DNA of 36,911 nt from Candidatus Omnitrophota bacterium (GCA_030691625.1 JAUYDX010000022.1:1-36911); one strand, 5' to 3'; positions 23,217 to 31,014 are shown, numbered from the stretch's first letter. Translations and numbers: made by a program. The notes: generated from the letters alone by a model not told the origin.

Positions 23217-24648
23217 AGGACCAATAGAAAATTCCATAGAAATGGCCATAGAGAAGATAGAAAATCTCCTCAAGAGCGATTATTATCTGTCAGGCCGCTC
23301 CATAGCTATACTTTTACTCCAGGAAGACGAGGAGATAAGAAATCTTGTCAAAGAAAAAGACGTGGCTAATTTTGACAGGATAGAAGATATTATCAAAGAT
23401 ACAAAACTGCATTATGCTAACCCTATTTCGTATGAACTGGCTATTGAAAGACAGGATGAGGTAAAGGACATCCTGGGAAGGTATGTGAAATTTGAAAAAG
23501 ACAGGATAAGTCCGCAGGAAAAATTAAGCCGGGCTCTAATGAATCCTTTATTTGGGATCCCGGCGCTTTTACTGGTCCTGTACCTGGGGCTTTATAAATT
23601 CGTGGGCCAGTTTGGCGCGGAAACAGTGGTGAATTTTCTGGAGTCAAGTATATTTGATAAATATGTAACACCTTTTTCAACAGTTTTAGCCGCAAGGATT
23701 ATACCATGGATAGCCTTGCAGGATCTATTTATAGGAGAGTACGGGATTGTCACAATGGCATTCAGGTACGCGTTCGCGATCATACTCCCTATAACAGCGG
23801 TTTTCTTCCTGTTTTTTTCTCTCCTGGAGGATTCAGGGTATCTTCCCAGGCTCGCCATGCTCATAGACAGGACCTTTAAGAAAATAGGTCTGAGCGGGAG
23901 GGCTGTCATACCAATGGTGCTTGGCTTCGGCTGCGCCACCATGGCTACAATGGTTACCAGGATCCTGCCCACTAAGAGAGAGAGGATTATTGCCACGCTG
24001 CTTCTGGCGCTCGCTGTACCTTGTTCTGCGCAGCTGGGCGTTATCATGGCGTTATTGCAGCATAATCCTAAGGCGCTACTAGTATGGGCTGGCGTGATAC
24101 TGTTTATATTTTTATTGGTAGGATATCTTACCTCAAAGATATTGCCCGGAGAAAGGCCGTCTTTTTATATGGAAATACCTCCGCTCAGGATCCCCAGCCT
24201 GTCCAATGTAATGATAAAAACTTATGTCAGGGTCAAATGGTATTTTCTCGAAATAATGCCTTTATTTTTATGGGCGAGCGTTTTAATATGGATAGGCAGG
24301 TTAACTCGCGTATTTGATTTGCTTATAAATCTTCTAAAAGGCCCGGTCAGCGCCATAGGATTGCCTCCTGAAGCCAGTAAGGCTTTTTTATTTGGTTTTT
24401 TTAGAAGGGATTACGGCGCAGCAGGCCTGTATGACCTGAACGCCCATAATAAACTGGATGGCGTACAGCTCGCAGTGGCTTGTGTGGCGCTTACCCTGTT
24501 CCTGCCGTGCATAGCGCAGTTTCTAATGAATATAAAAGAACGGGGATGGAAGACCGGCCTGGGCATATCGGTATTCATACTGGTTTTTTCTTTCAGCGTA
24601 GCGTATGCCCTTAATATCATATTGCGCAGTCTGGTTGTTGTATTATAA
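23197..24648 (+). CDS. feoB: FeoB C-terminal membrane pore (split gene)
   Basis: This 483-residue protein starts with a soluble helical linker (residues 1 to about 120, the usual helical region after the G domain). It continues into two Gate domains: IPMVLGFGCATMATMVTR with VPCSAQLGVIMALL, and FFRRDYGAAGLYDLN with the Cys in LFLPCIAQFLMN. These hold the conserved cysteines of the FeoB pore. It imports Fe2+. The ATG lies inside the end of the G-domain gene, so it is translated by coupling. Everything a normal FeoB needs is present across the two genes. Confidence 0.94.
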   Translation: MEKRDYKGPIENSIEMAIEKIENLLKSDYYLSGRSIAILLLQEDEEIRNLVKEKDVANFDRIEDIIKDTKLHYANPISYELAIERQDEVKDILGRYVKFEKDRISPQEKLSRALMNPLFGIPALLLVLYLGLYKFVGQFGAETVVNFLESSIFDKYVTPFSTVLAARIIPWIALQDLFIGEYGIVTMAFRYAFAIILPITAVFFLFFSLLEDSGYLPRLAMLIDRTFKKIGLSGRAVIPMVLGFGCATMATMVTRILPTKRERIIATLLLALAVPCSAQLGVIMALLQHNPKALLVWAGVILFIFLLVGYLTSKILPGERPSFYMEIPPLRIPSLSNVMIKTYVRVKWYFLEIMPLFLWASVLIWIGRLTRVFDLLINLLKGPVSAIGLPPEASKAFLFGFFRRDYGAAGLYDLNAHNKLDGVQLAVACVALTLFLPCIAQFLMNIKERGWKTGLGISVFILVFSFSVAYALNIILRSLVVVL

Positions 24649-24667
24649 AGGTATATAAAGGAGCGAA

Positions 24668-24901
24668 ATGGACAAAAAGATAATGCCTCTTTCCAAGCTG
24701 GACATCAATAAGAAGGCAAAGGTCTCTCATATAAAGACAGAGGATAAGGCTATGCTCCAGAGGATAATAGCCATAGGCGCGCTTCCGAACACAGACATTA
24801 CCCTTATCCAGAGATTTCCTTCATTTGTCTTTCAGATAGGCAAGAGTCAGTTCGCCGTGGACAAGGAGCTGGCGTCCTGCATATACGTGAGACAAATTTA
24901 G
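24668..24901 (+). CDS. feoA: FeoA-domain protein
   Basis: This 77-residue SH3-like protein has the FeoA features MPLSKLDINKKAKVSHI and LQRIIAIGALPNTDITLIQR, ending in the usual DKELASCIYV. FeoA binds the FeoB cytoplasmic face and supports iron uptake. Here it follows feoB, whereas in many genomes it precedes it. A clear ataaaggag site lies 5 bases before the ATG. It is the last gene of the run beginning at 14841; the next promoter starts 14 bases after its stop. Confidence 0.92.
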   Translation: MDKKIMPLSKLDINKKAKVSHIKTEDKAMLQRIIAIGALPNTDITLIQRFPSFVFQIGKSQFAVDKELASCIYVRQI

Positions 24902-24914
24902 TCTATAATTTTTC

Positions 24915-24943
24915 TTGACAAATTATTTAAATGATACTAATAT
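24915..24943 (+). promoter_or_regulatory. Promoter of the Rrf2/Hcp/FprA operon
   Basis: TTGACA (24915-24920), 17 bases, then TAATAT (24938-24943). Transcription should start near 24950, giving a leader of about 17 bases before the Rrf2 ATG. The -10 box lies inside a palindromic operator. Confidence 0.75.
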
Positions 24944-24950
24944 AGTATCA
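24932..24950. promoter_or_regulatory. Putative Rrf2 operator, site 1
   Basis: TGATACTAATATAGTATCA is a perfect 7-bp inverted repeat around a 5-base centre, covering the -10 box of the regulator's own promoter, the usual place for autorepression. Its 17-bp core differs at only two bases from the palindrome at 14761-14777 in front of the PHP-kinase/Tpx/Kor operon. Confidence 0.7.
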
Positions 24951-24966
24951 ATAAGAAAGGAAGTTA

Positions 24967-25377
24967 ATGAGGTTTATAACGAGGGATACAGATTACGCGT
25001 TGAGGGCCATGATACTAATGGCCAGGGCTTTAAGGTATAAAGATAAGAAGGTTATTAGTGTGGAGGATATAGTTTCCGGAGAAAAGCTCCCTAAGGTATT
25101 CTTGAGGAGGATACTGCAGAAGCTGGCTGAGAAAAAAATACTCTCATCTTATAAAGGCAAGGGCGGCGGGTTTTCATTTCTGATCTCTCCGGAGAAAATA
25201 AGCCTGGCTGATGTGATCAAGGTATTTCAGGGTGAGATAGACCTTACAAACTGTTTTCTTAAAGGAAAGGTTTGCCCGAACAGGCCCGAATGCAGGGTAA
25301 GAGAAAAGATAAAGGCGATAAGTTTAAGGGTTGTAAAAGATATGGACAATATAACCATAGAAGAGATGTCTGAATAG
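24967..25377 (+). CDS. Rrf2-family Fe-S transcription regulator
   Basis: This 136-residue protein has the Rrf2 winged helix (RFITRDTDYALRAMILMARA, then LPKVFLRRILQKLAEKKILS and the KGKGGGFSFL wing) and three cysteines, C96, C103 and C109 (C-X6-C-X5-C), which can hold an Fe-S cluster as in NsrR and IscR. It controls genes in response to NO, O2 or Fe-S status. The operon it heads encodes Hcp, a flavodiiron protein and rubrerythrin, which favours an NsrR-like or oxidative-stress role. Ribosome site aaaggaag. Confidence 0.92.
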   Translation: MRFITRDTDYALRAMILMARALRYKDKKVISVEDIVSGEKLPKVFLRRILQKLAEKKILSSYKGKGGGFSFLISPEKISLADVIKVFQGEIDLTNCFLKGKVCPNRPECRVREKIKAISLRVVKDMDNITIEEMSE

Positions 25378-25385
25378 GGGTAGAT

Positions 25386-26099
25386 GTGGCGAAACGTAAA
25401 ATAGTCAAGATAGACGAGGGAAAATGTACCGGTTGCGGGCTTTGTATCCCTAACTGCGCAGAAGGCGCGCTTCAGATAGTAGGCGGCAAGGCAAGGCTTG
25501 TAAAGGATATTTACTGCGATGGACTGGGCGCCTGCCTGGGGCATTGCCCTGAAGGCGCTATTACTATTGAAGAGAGAGGCGCAAAGGAATTTGACGAAGA
25601 TGCCACAAAAAAACATCTGGAGGAGATGAAAAATAAAGAGGAGAAGAAATTACCATGCGGATGCCCGGGAACAGCGGTAAGAGAAATAAAAATACAAGGG
25701 ACAGGAGACATGGGGCAAGGAAAAACAAAAACCAGTTATGAGCTTATAAACTGGCCGGTGCAGCTTAAGCTTGTACCCCCAGACGCGCCGTATTTTAAAA
25801 ACGCGGATTTACTGATAGCGGCTGATTGCGTGGGATTTTCATGTCCTGATTTTCACAGGGATATGTTGAGCAGAAAGCCGCTTATCATATGCTGCCCTAA
25901 GCTTGATGACGCTGAATTGTATATAAAAAAGCTTGCCCAGATTTTTAGAATCAACAGCCTGAAAAGCGTGACTGTGGCGCATATGGAGGTGCCATGCTGT
26001 TTTGGGTTGAGCCAGATAGTGAGCGAGGCCTTGAAATTATCAGGCGCTAAGATACCTTTAAAAGAGATTACAATAGGCATTCAGGGGGATGTGAAATGA
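25386..26099 (+). CDS. Dicluster ferredoxin-domain protein
   Basis: This 237-residue protein has two [4Fe-4S] motifs near the N-terminus: CTGCGLCIPNC and, after an insertion, CDGLGACLGHC with PEGAI. After a charged linker (DEDATKKHLEEMKNKEEKK) and CGCPG, the C-terminal half has further cysteines (ADCVGFSCPDFH, ICCPKLDD, EVPCCFGL). This layout is common in proteins annotated as 4Fe-4S ferredoxin beside Hcp in anaerobes. It probably delivers electrons to Hcp. GTG start with an aggggt site; the next gene overlaps by 4 bases. Confidence 0.88.
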   Translation: MAKRKIVKIDEGKCTGCGLCIPNCAEGALQIVGGKARLVKDIYCDGLGACLGHCPEGAITIEERGAKEFDEDATKKHLEEMKNKEEKKLPCGCPGTAVREIKIQGTGDMGQGKTKTSYELINWPVQLKLVPPDAPYFKNADLLIAADCVGFSCPDFHRDMLSRKPLIICCPKLDDAELYIKKLAQIFRINSLKSVTVAHMEVPCCFGLSQIVSEALKLSGAKIPLKEITIGIQGDVK

Positions 26100-26338
26100 G
26101 TTTTTTTGACGGGTGTCCCGGATCCAAAAGGATCAGGGAGCCTTTTCCTGAGAATATAAGGTGCGCGTGCGGCAAAGATATAGAGATATGGTCTGACGAG
26201 GCGGAGACTATATGCCCTTTTTGCAAACAAAAAGCGCGCAGGTGTATGCCTGGCTCATGCCTGGACTGGTGCAAGATGGCAAAGGAATGCATCGGCCCGG
26301 AGAAATTTGACAAATATAAAAAACATAAAGGGGGTTGA
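26096..26338 (+). CDS. Small Cys-rich protein, unknown
   Basis: This 80-residue protein has nine cysteines in pairs or isolated positions: C7, CAC, CPFC, CMPGSC, WC and EC. It begins FFDGCPGSKRIREPFP. The arrangement could bind zinc or an Fe-S cluster; I do not recognise the family. It overlaps the ferredoxin gene (ATGA) and ends one base before hcp, so the three are translated together. It looks like an accessory protein of the ferredoxin-Hcp pair. Confidence 0.78.
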   Translation: MSFFDGCPGSKRIREPFPENIRCACGKDIEIWSDEAETICPFCKQKARRCMPGSCLDWCKMAKECIGPEKFDKYKKHKGG

Positions 26339-26339
26339 C

Positions 26340-27632
26340 ATGTTTTGTTATCAGTGCGAACAGACAGCTGGCGGAACAGGATGCACGAGGATCGGGGTTT
26401 GCGGCAAAAATGAGGACATCCAGAGCCTTCAGGACACGCTTTTATTCGGATTAAAAGGCATTGCCGCGTACGCGTATCACGCAAGGGAATTAGGCGCCAT
26501 AGATAAGGAAGTGGACGCCTTTATGCACGAGGCGCTTTTTAAGACAGTCACAAACGTGAGTTTTGACTTAAACCAGTATATCGAGCTGGTTTTAAAGTGC
26601 GGCTATATCAATATAAAGGTAATGGAGCTTCTGGATAAGGCCCATACCGAGAAGTTCGGTAACCCTGTGCCTACAGAAGTTGAGACAGGCACCAGAAAAG
26701 GCCCTGGTATAATTATAACCGGCCACGACCTTCTGGACCTGTATGAATTATTGAAACAGACAGAAGGCACTGGAGTGAATGTTTATACCCACGGCGAAAT
26801 GCTTCCGGCCCACGGATACCCGGAGCTTAAAAAATTCAAACACCTGGCAGGTAATTACGGAGGGGCGTGGCAGGAGCAGAAAAAGGAATTTAGAGATTTT
26901 CCAGGCGTCATTCTGGCGACTACAAACTGCGTCCTGATACCCCCGGAAAATACTTATCTAGATAGATTATTTACAATAGGTATAACAGGCGTTAGTGGAT
27001 CAAGGCGCATACAGGACAGGAAGGATTTCAGCGAACTTATTAAAAAGGCTAAGAGCCTGCCTGGGTTACCTGAGGCGCCGGGTAAAAAGATAATGACAGG
27101 ATTCCATCATACAGCTGTCCTGGGCCTGGCTGATAAAGTTATAGGAGCTGTAAAATCAGGAAAAATAAAGCATTTCTTTCTGATAGGAGGATGCGATGGC
27201 GCAAAAGCAGGCAGGAATTATTACACGGAGTTTGCGGAGATGGTACCCAAGGATTGCGTGATACTTACGCTTGCGTGCGGGAAATACCGTTTCAATAAAC
27301 TTGATTTCGGAGATATAGACGGTATCCCTAGACTGATAGACGTGGGCCAGTGCAATAACGCGTATTCAGCCATAAAGATCGCAGAGGCACTGGCAGGCGC
27401 TTTTAAGACAGACGTGAACGGCCTGCCTTTGACCCTGGTCCTGTCGTGGTTTGAGCAGAAAGCAGTTGCGATTCTCCTGAGTTTATTGTATCTTAATATT
27501 AAAGGTATATACATTGGCCCTACGCCGCCCGCGTTCCTGACAAAGAATGTTTTTAGCGTGCTTCAGGAAAAATTTGATTTGAGATTGATCACCAACCCTA
27601 AAGACGATATTGCTAAAGTATTGAAAACCTGA
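26340..27632 (+). CDS. hcp: Hybrid-cluster protein (hydroxylamine reductase), short form
   Basis: This 430-residue protein starts with the Fe-S ligands C3, C6, C15 and C21 (CX2CX8CX5C), the anaerobe-type N-terminal cluster. Hybrid-cluster ligands are visible in TTNCVLIPP, GGCDGAKAGR, LACGKYRFN and VGQCNNAYSA. At 430 residues it is about 110 shorter than the usual form, lacking the second helical region, as in the archaeal/thermophile class. It reduces NO and hydroxylamine, or acts as an S-nitrosylase in some bacteria. ATG 26340 is right for the Cys motif, with aaaggggg before it. Confidence 0.94.
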   Translation: MFCYQCEQTAGGTGCTRIGVCGKNEDIQSLQDTLLFGLKGIAAYAYHARELGAIDKEVDAFMHEALFKTVTNVSFDLNQYIELVLKCGYINIKVMELLDKAHTEKFGNPVPTEVETGTRKGPGIIITGHDLLDLYELLKQTEGTGVNVYTHGEMLPAHGYPELKKFKHLAGNYGGAWQEQKKEFRDFPGVILATTNCVLIPPENTYLDRLFTIGITGVSGSRRIQDRKDFSELIKKAKSLPGLPEAPGKKIMTGFHHTAVLGLADKVIGAVKSGKIKHFFLIGGCDGAKAGRNYYTEFAEMVPKDCVILTLACGKYRFNKLDFGDIDGIPRLIDVGQCNNAYSAIKIAEALAGAFKTDVNGLPLTLVLSWFEQKAVAILLSLLYLNIKGIYIGPTPPAFLTKNVFSVLQEKFDLRLITNPKDDIAKVLKT

Positions 27633-27636
27633 AATA

Positions 27637-27671
27637 AACCTCGCAGGTTGCCAAAGGCAACCTGCGAGGTT
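27637..27671 (+). repeat. Intercistronic hairpin, family B copy 2
   Basis: A perfect 16-bp stem has arm AACCTCGCAGGTTGCC and loop AAA. Each arm is itself a palindrome (AACCT-CGC-AGGTT). It begins 5 bases after the hcp stop and ends 11 bases before the flavin reductase ATG. Compared with copies 1 and 4 the unit changed from AACTT to AACCT in all four quarter-sites. Confidence 0.9.
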
Positions 27672-27682
27672 GGGGTGGTTAT

Positions 27683-28375
27683 ATGGATCCGAATGTCCTG
27701 CATAATATAGGCTATGGCATGTATATAATAAGTTCCAGTAAAGAGGATTTACTTAACGGCCAGATAGCGAATACGCTGTTCCAGATAACGAGCGAGCCTG
27801 TTACAATGGCTGTGAGTATAAATAAGAAGAATCTTACGCATGAGTATATAGAATCGAGCAAGAGGTTTAGCGTATCGGTGCTTTCCGAGGACGCGCCCTT
27901 GAGCTTTATAGGCAAGTTCGGATTCAAATCAGGCAGGTCTGAGGATAAATTCAAGGATACAAAATTTATAAAACTTGATTCAGGATGTCCTGTTGTTTTA
28001 GACAACGCGTTGTGCTATCTGGAAGCGGAGGTAATAAACCGGTTCGATTGCGGCACACACACACTTTTTCTGGGCAGTATGACGGACTCTAAGATATTGA
28101 AGACAGGTAGGCCTATGACGTATGATTATTATCACCAGGTAAAGCACGGCATAACGCCTGAGTCAGCGCCTACATTTATTAAAAAAGAAGCTGGGCAAAT
28201 CAAAGGAGTAAATATGCAAAAATACAGATGTACAGTGTGCGGTTATATATATGATCCGGCTATAGGAGATCCTGATGGCGGGATAAAACCGGGCACGAGG
28301 TTCGAGGATATCCCTGATTCCTGGGTTTGTCCTGTGTGCGGGGCAAAGAAGATAGAATTTGTTAAAACCGCGTAG
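27683..28375 (+). CDS. Flavin reductase-rubredoxin fusion (high molecular weight rubredoxin type)
   Basis: This 230-residue protein has two domains. Residues 1 to about 165 are a flavin reductase split barrel ([28 protein letters not shown]-like strands, [19 protein letters not shown]). Residues about 178-230 are a rubredoxin with [10 protein letters not shown] and CPVCGAKK. This matches Hrb of Moorella, which passes NADH electrons to a flavodiiron protein. The flavodiiron gene follows directly here. A ribosome site and ATG lie between the domains, at 28202-28216. The stop codon is inside a family B hairpin. No strong ribosome site for the first ATG. Confidence 0.92.
   Translation: MDPNVLHNIGYGMYIISSSKEDLLNGQIANTLFQITSEPVTMAVSINKKNLTHEYIESSKRFSVSVLSEDAPLSFIGKFGFKSGRSEDKFKDTKFIKLDSGCPVVLDNALCYLEAEVINRFDCGTHTLFLGSMTDSKILKTGRPMTYDYYHQVKHGITPESAPTFIKKEAGQIKGVNMQKYRCTVCGYIYDPAIGDPDGGIKPGTRFEDIPDSWVCPVCGAKKIEFVKTA
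28214..28375 (+). CDS. Possible independently translated rubredoxin (nested in the fusion)
   Basis: Within the fusion gene the sequence aaaggag (28202-28208) precedes an in-frame ATG (28214) by 5 bases. Starting here gives a complete 53-residue rubredoxin beginning [14 protein letters not shown], the normal size and start for a free rubredoxin. The site is stronger than that of the full-length start. Either both forms are made, or this is a trace of two genes that fused. Confidence 0.5.
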   Translation: MQKYRCTVCGYIYDPAIGDPDGGIKPGTRFEDIPDSWVCPVCGAKKIEFVKTA

Positions 28376-28400
28376 GTGGCCGAAGGCCTCCTACGCGGTT
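28366..28400 (+). repeat. Intercistronic hairpin, family B copy 3
   Basis: The arms pair at 15 of 16 positions (28366-28381 with 28385-28400), with loop GAA. The left arm encodes the last two residues and stop codon of the fusion protein. The flavodiiron gene starts 11 bases after the right arm. Confidence 0.85.
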
Positions 28401-28411
28401 GGGAAGGCAAT

Positions 28412-29578
28412 ATGAAGGCTTTAGAGATCAAAAAAGGCATATACTGGGTAGGCGCTATAGACTGGGACCTCAGGAATTTTCATGGCTATTCCACGCAGAT
28501 GGGCTCTACGTATAACGCGTATCTCGTTATAGATAAAAAGATCGCGCTTGTGGACACTGTAAAGCATTATAAATTTGACGAAATGCTTGAAAGGATAAAA
28601 AGCGTCATAGACCCATCCAAAATAGATTATATTGTTTCAAATCATACTGAGATGGACCATTCAGGCAGCATCCTGGATATGGCGGATATAGCGAAGAACG
28701 CGGTCATTGTATGCTCTCCGAACGGAGAAAAAGGCCTGAAAAAACATTTTAAGAAAAATTTGAATTTCAAGATCGTGAATACCGGCGATTCTATTAATAT
28801 AGGCGCCAGAAGTTTGAATTTTGTATTGATGCAGATGGTGCATTGGCCTGATTCAATGGCTACTTATATCCCTGAGGATAAATTGTTTCTCCCGAATGAC
28901 GCGTTTGGCCAGCACATCGCGTCCAGCGAAAGATTTGACGATGAGTTCGGATGGGATAGGATAAGATTAGAGGCTGCGAAATACTACGCTAATATAGTCC
29001 TTCCTTACGGCGCTCAGGTGGCTAAAGCGCTTGAGGCTGTCTCAAGTCTTGATATAGATATGATAGCTCCGAGCCACGGCCTGATATGGAGAAGCCATAT
29101 AAAGGATATAATAGAGCTTTATAAAAAATGGGCGCAGAACGCGTGCGAGAAAAAGGCTGTTATTGTATATGACACCATGTGGCATAGCACTGAAAGAATG
29201 GCGTATGCGATAAAGGATGTCTTTGAAGAAAAAAGTATCCCGTGCGAAATAAGAAATCTAGCGGCTAGCCACATATCAGATGTTATGACATCTGTCCTAG
29301 ACGCGAAATATATATGCGTGGGTTCCCCGACTTTGAATAACGGAGTTTTGCCGACTGTTTCCGCGTTCTTGACTTACCTGAAAGGACTTGCGCCTAAAAA
29401 CAGGATCGGCATTGCGTTCGGGTCTTTTGGCTGGGGAGGCCAGAGCATAGGCGATATAGAAAATATTCTCGAATCAGCTAAATTTGAATTGCCAATTAAA
29501 GGGCTAAAGGTACAATGGGTGCCTGACGATAAGGAATTAGACGAACTAAAAAATAAAATAAGGGAGGTAGTAAAATGA
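28412..29578 (+). CDS. fprA: Flavodiiron protein (FprA type)
   Basis: This 388-residue protein is a class A flavodiiron protein. The metallo-beta-lactamase-like domain has H78-x-E80-x-D82-H83 (SNHTEMDHSGS), VHWPDSMATY, an Asp in LPNDAFGQH and the His in APSHGLIWR. A flavodoxin domain follows from about residue 250 (VIVYDTMWHSTERMAYAI, then SPTLNNG). It reduces O2 to water and/or NO to N2O with electrons from rubredoxin. Flanked by a Hrb-like donor upstream and rubrerythrin downstream (4-base overlap). ATG 28412 follows a ggaaggc site. Confidence 0.95.
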   Translation: MKALEIKKGIYWVGAIDWDLRNFHGYSTQMGSTYNAYLVIDKKIALVDTVKHYKFDEMLERIKSVIDPSKIDYIVSNHTEMDHSGSILDMADIAKNAVIVCSPNGEKGLKKHFKKNLNFKIVNTGDSINIGARSLNFVLMQMVHWPDSMATYIPEDKLFLPNDAFGQHIASSERFDDEFGWDRIRLEAAKYYANIVLPYGAQVAKALEAVSSLDIDMIAPSHGLIWRSHIKDIIELYKKWAQNACEKKAVIVYDTMWHSTERMAYAIKDVFEEKSIPCEIRNLAASHISDVMTSVLDAKYICVGSPTLNNGVLPTVSAFLTYLKGLAPKNRIGIAFGSFGWGGQSIGDIENILESAKFELPIKGLKVQWVPDDKELDELKNKIREVVK

Positions 29579-30147
29579 AGATGAAAGGAAGCCAGACAGA
29601 AAAAAATCTTCTCGCGGCGTTCGCGGGAGAATCCCAGGCAAGGAACCGCTACACGTATTTCGCGAGCGTGGCGAAAAAAGAAGGCTATGAGCAGATATCA
29701 GCTATATTTTTAGAAACAGCTGAGAATGAAAAAGAGCACGCGAAAAGATTTTTCAAATTACTCGAAGGCGGAGACGTGGAAATAACCGCGGCTTATCCCG
29801 CGGGAGTTATAGGAAATACCGCCGCAAACCTCAAGGCCGCCGCAGAAGGAGAACAGCTCGAATGGACCAAGCTTTATAAGGGTTTTGAGGACGTCGCGCG
29901 CAAGGAAGGTTTTACAGAAGCCGCTGACCAATTTAAAGAGATAGCTATGGTTGAAGTAGAGCACGAAAAAAGATACCGCAAGTTTCTAAAAAATGTCAAA
30001 GAAAAAGCCGTGTTTAAAAGAGAAAAGACCATTAAATGGAAATGCCGTAATTGCGGCCGTGTCTATGAGGGTGCGGAAGCGCCCGAGAAGTGTCCTACAT
30101 GCGATCATCCTCAGGCATATTACGAACTTCTGGGAGAAAATTATTGA
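29575..30147 (+). CDS. rbr: Rubrerythrin
   Basis: This 190-residue protein has an N-terminal ferritin-like diiron domain (AAFAGESQARNRYTYFA, ETAENEKEHAKRFFKLLEGG, then AMVEVEHEKRYRKFL). The C-terminal rubredoxin domain has CRNCGRVYEG and CPTCDHPQAYY. It reduces H2O2 to water using rubredoxin electrons. Its ATG overlaps the flavodiiron stop (ATGA), with a gggagg site 7 bases before. The length is typical. Confidence 0.96.
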   Translation: MKMKGSQTEKNLLAAFAGESQARNRYTYFASVAKKEGYEQISAIFLETAENEKEHAKRFFKLLEGGDVEITAAYPAGVIGNTAANLKAAAEGEQLEWTKLYKGFEDVARKEGFTEAADQFKEIAMVEVEHEKRYRKFLKNVKEKAVFKREKTIKWKCRNCGRVYEGAEAPEKCPTCDHPQAYYELLGENY

Positions 30148-30149
30148 TC

Positions 30150-30725
30150 ATGAAGGTATTCGGCATAAGCGCTAGCCCCAGGATAAACGGCAATACAGAC
30201 CTGCTTCTGGATAAGGTTCTACAGGGCGCCAGCAGTAAAGGCGCTGACACGGAAAAAATTGTCCTTAATAAGCTTAAGTTTGTCCCGTGCCAGGAATGCG
30301 AAGAAATGGATGATAGCGGCGGGTGCCTGGTAAATGACGATATGCAGGCAGTATACAAGAAGCTAAAAGAGGCTGACGCTATTGTGCTGGCCTCGCCTGT
30401 ATTCTTTGGAAGCCTTAGCGCCCAATCAAAGATGATGATAGATAGGTTCCAGTGCGCGTGGAGGGCAAAGTATATATTGAAAAAAGGCAATGGCTATAAA
30501 AAAATACCAGGGATATTTATCTCCGTAGAGGGTTCCAAACGGAAAGATTTTTTTCAAAACGCGAAGTCAATTGTCAGAAATTTCTTTGCCACAATTAATA
30601 CGTCTTATAAATATGAGCTTTTCTGCCCCGGTATAGAGACCAAGGGAGATATACTCGCAAGCCGCGGATGCCTGAAAAAGGCCTTTGACATTGGCGCGAA
30701 ACTGGTATTGCTAAAAAAGGAGTAA
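30150..30725 (+). CDS. NADPH-dependent FMN reductase / iron-sulfur flavoprotein-like
   Basis: This 191-residue flavodoxin-fold protein starts VFGISASPRINGNTDLLLD (FMN phosphate loop). A Cys cluster C-Q-E-C then C after eight residues (PCQECEEMDDSGGC) follows at about residues 52-64, and ASPVFFGSLSAQSKMMIDR is the second FMN loop. The Cys cluster could hold an Fe-S cluster, as in archaeal and clostridial iron-sulfur flavoproteins, but has three rather than four close cysteines. It probably shuttles electrons in the stress operon. ATG 30150 lies 2 bases after the rubrerythrin stop. Confidence 0.85.
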   Translation: MKVFGISASPRINGNTDLLLDKVLQGASSKGADTEKIVLNKLKFVPCQECEEMDDSGGCLVNDDMQAVYKKLKEADAIVLASPVFFGSLSAQSKMMIDRFQCAWRAKYILKKGNGYKKIPGIFISVEGSKRKDFFQNAKSIVRNFFATINTSYKYELFCPGIETKGDILASRGCLKKAFDIGAKLVLLKKE

Positions 30726-30727
30726 TT

Positions 30728-30964
30728 ATGCCTAATGTAAAGCTATATTCAACTTCAACATGCCATTATTGCGCCATGGCAAAGGAATTTTTGAAAAAAA
30801 ACAACATCCAGTATGAAAATTTGGATGTCGGAATGAATCGCGAGGCAGGAAAAGAAATGGTAAATAAATCAGGCCAGATGGGAGTGCCTGTCCTGGATAT
30901 AGACGGCGAGATAATCGTGGGTTTTGACAAAGACGCCATATCCAAGGCCCTGGATTTAACCTAA
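30728..30964 (+). CDS. Glutaredoxin-like protein (NrdH/Cp9 type)
   Basis: This 78-residue protein has the pair C-H-Y-C (STCHYCAMAKEFLKKNNI) and the family end MGVPVLDIDGEIIVGFD with cis-Pro. Such proteins accept electrons from TrxB-like flavoproteins rather than glutathione. In Clostridium pasteurianum, Cp9 of this type pairs with the AhpF-like Cp34, and the reductase at 20019 is a good match for that role here. Start 2 bases after the flavoprotein stop, with an aaaggag site. The stop codon touches a family A hairpin. Confidence 0.9.
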   Translation: MPNVKLYSTSTCHYCAMAKEFLKKNNIQYENLDVGMNREAGKEMVNKSGQMGVPVLDIDGEIIVGFDKDAISKALDLT

Positions 30965-31002
30965 CAACTTGACATGGAGACATTGTCTCAATGTCAAGTT
31001 GT
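30964..31002 (+). repeat. Intercistronic hairpin, family A copy 4
   Basis: The arms ACAACTTGACAT (30964-30975) and ATGTCAAGTTGT (30991-31002) pair perfectly. After one G/A mismatch, five pairs close on loop ATT (30982-30984). The left arm begins at the last base of the glutaredoxin-like stop codon. The next gene's ribosome site ggagggg follows directly. Confidence 0.88.
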
Positions 31003-31014
31003 CGGAGGGGATGC

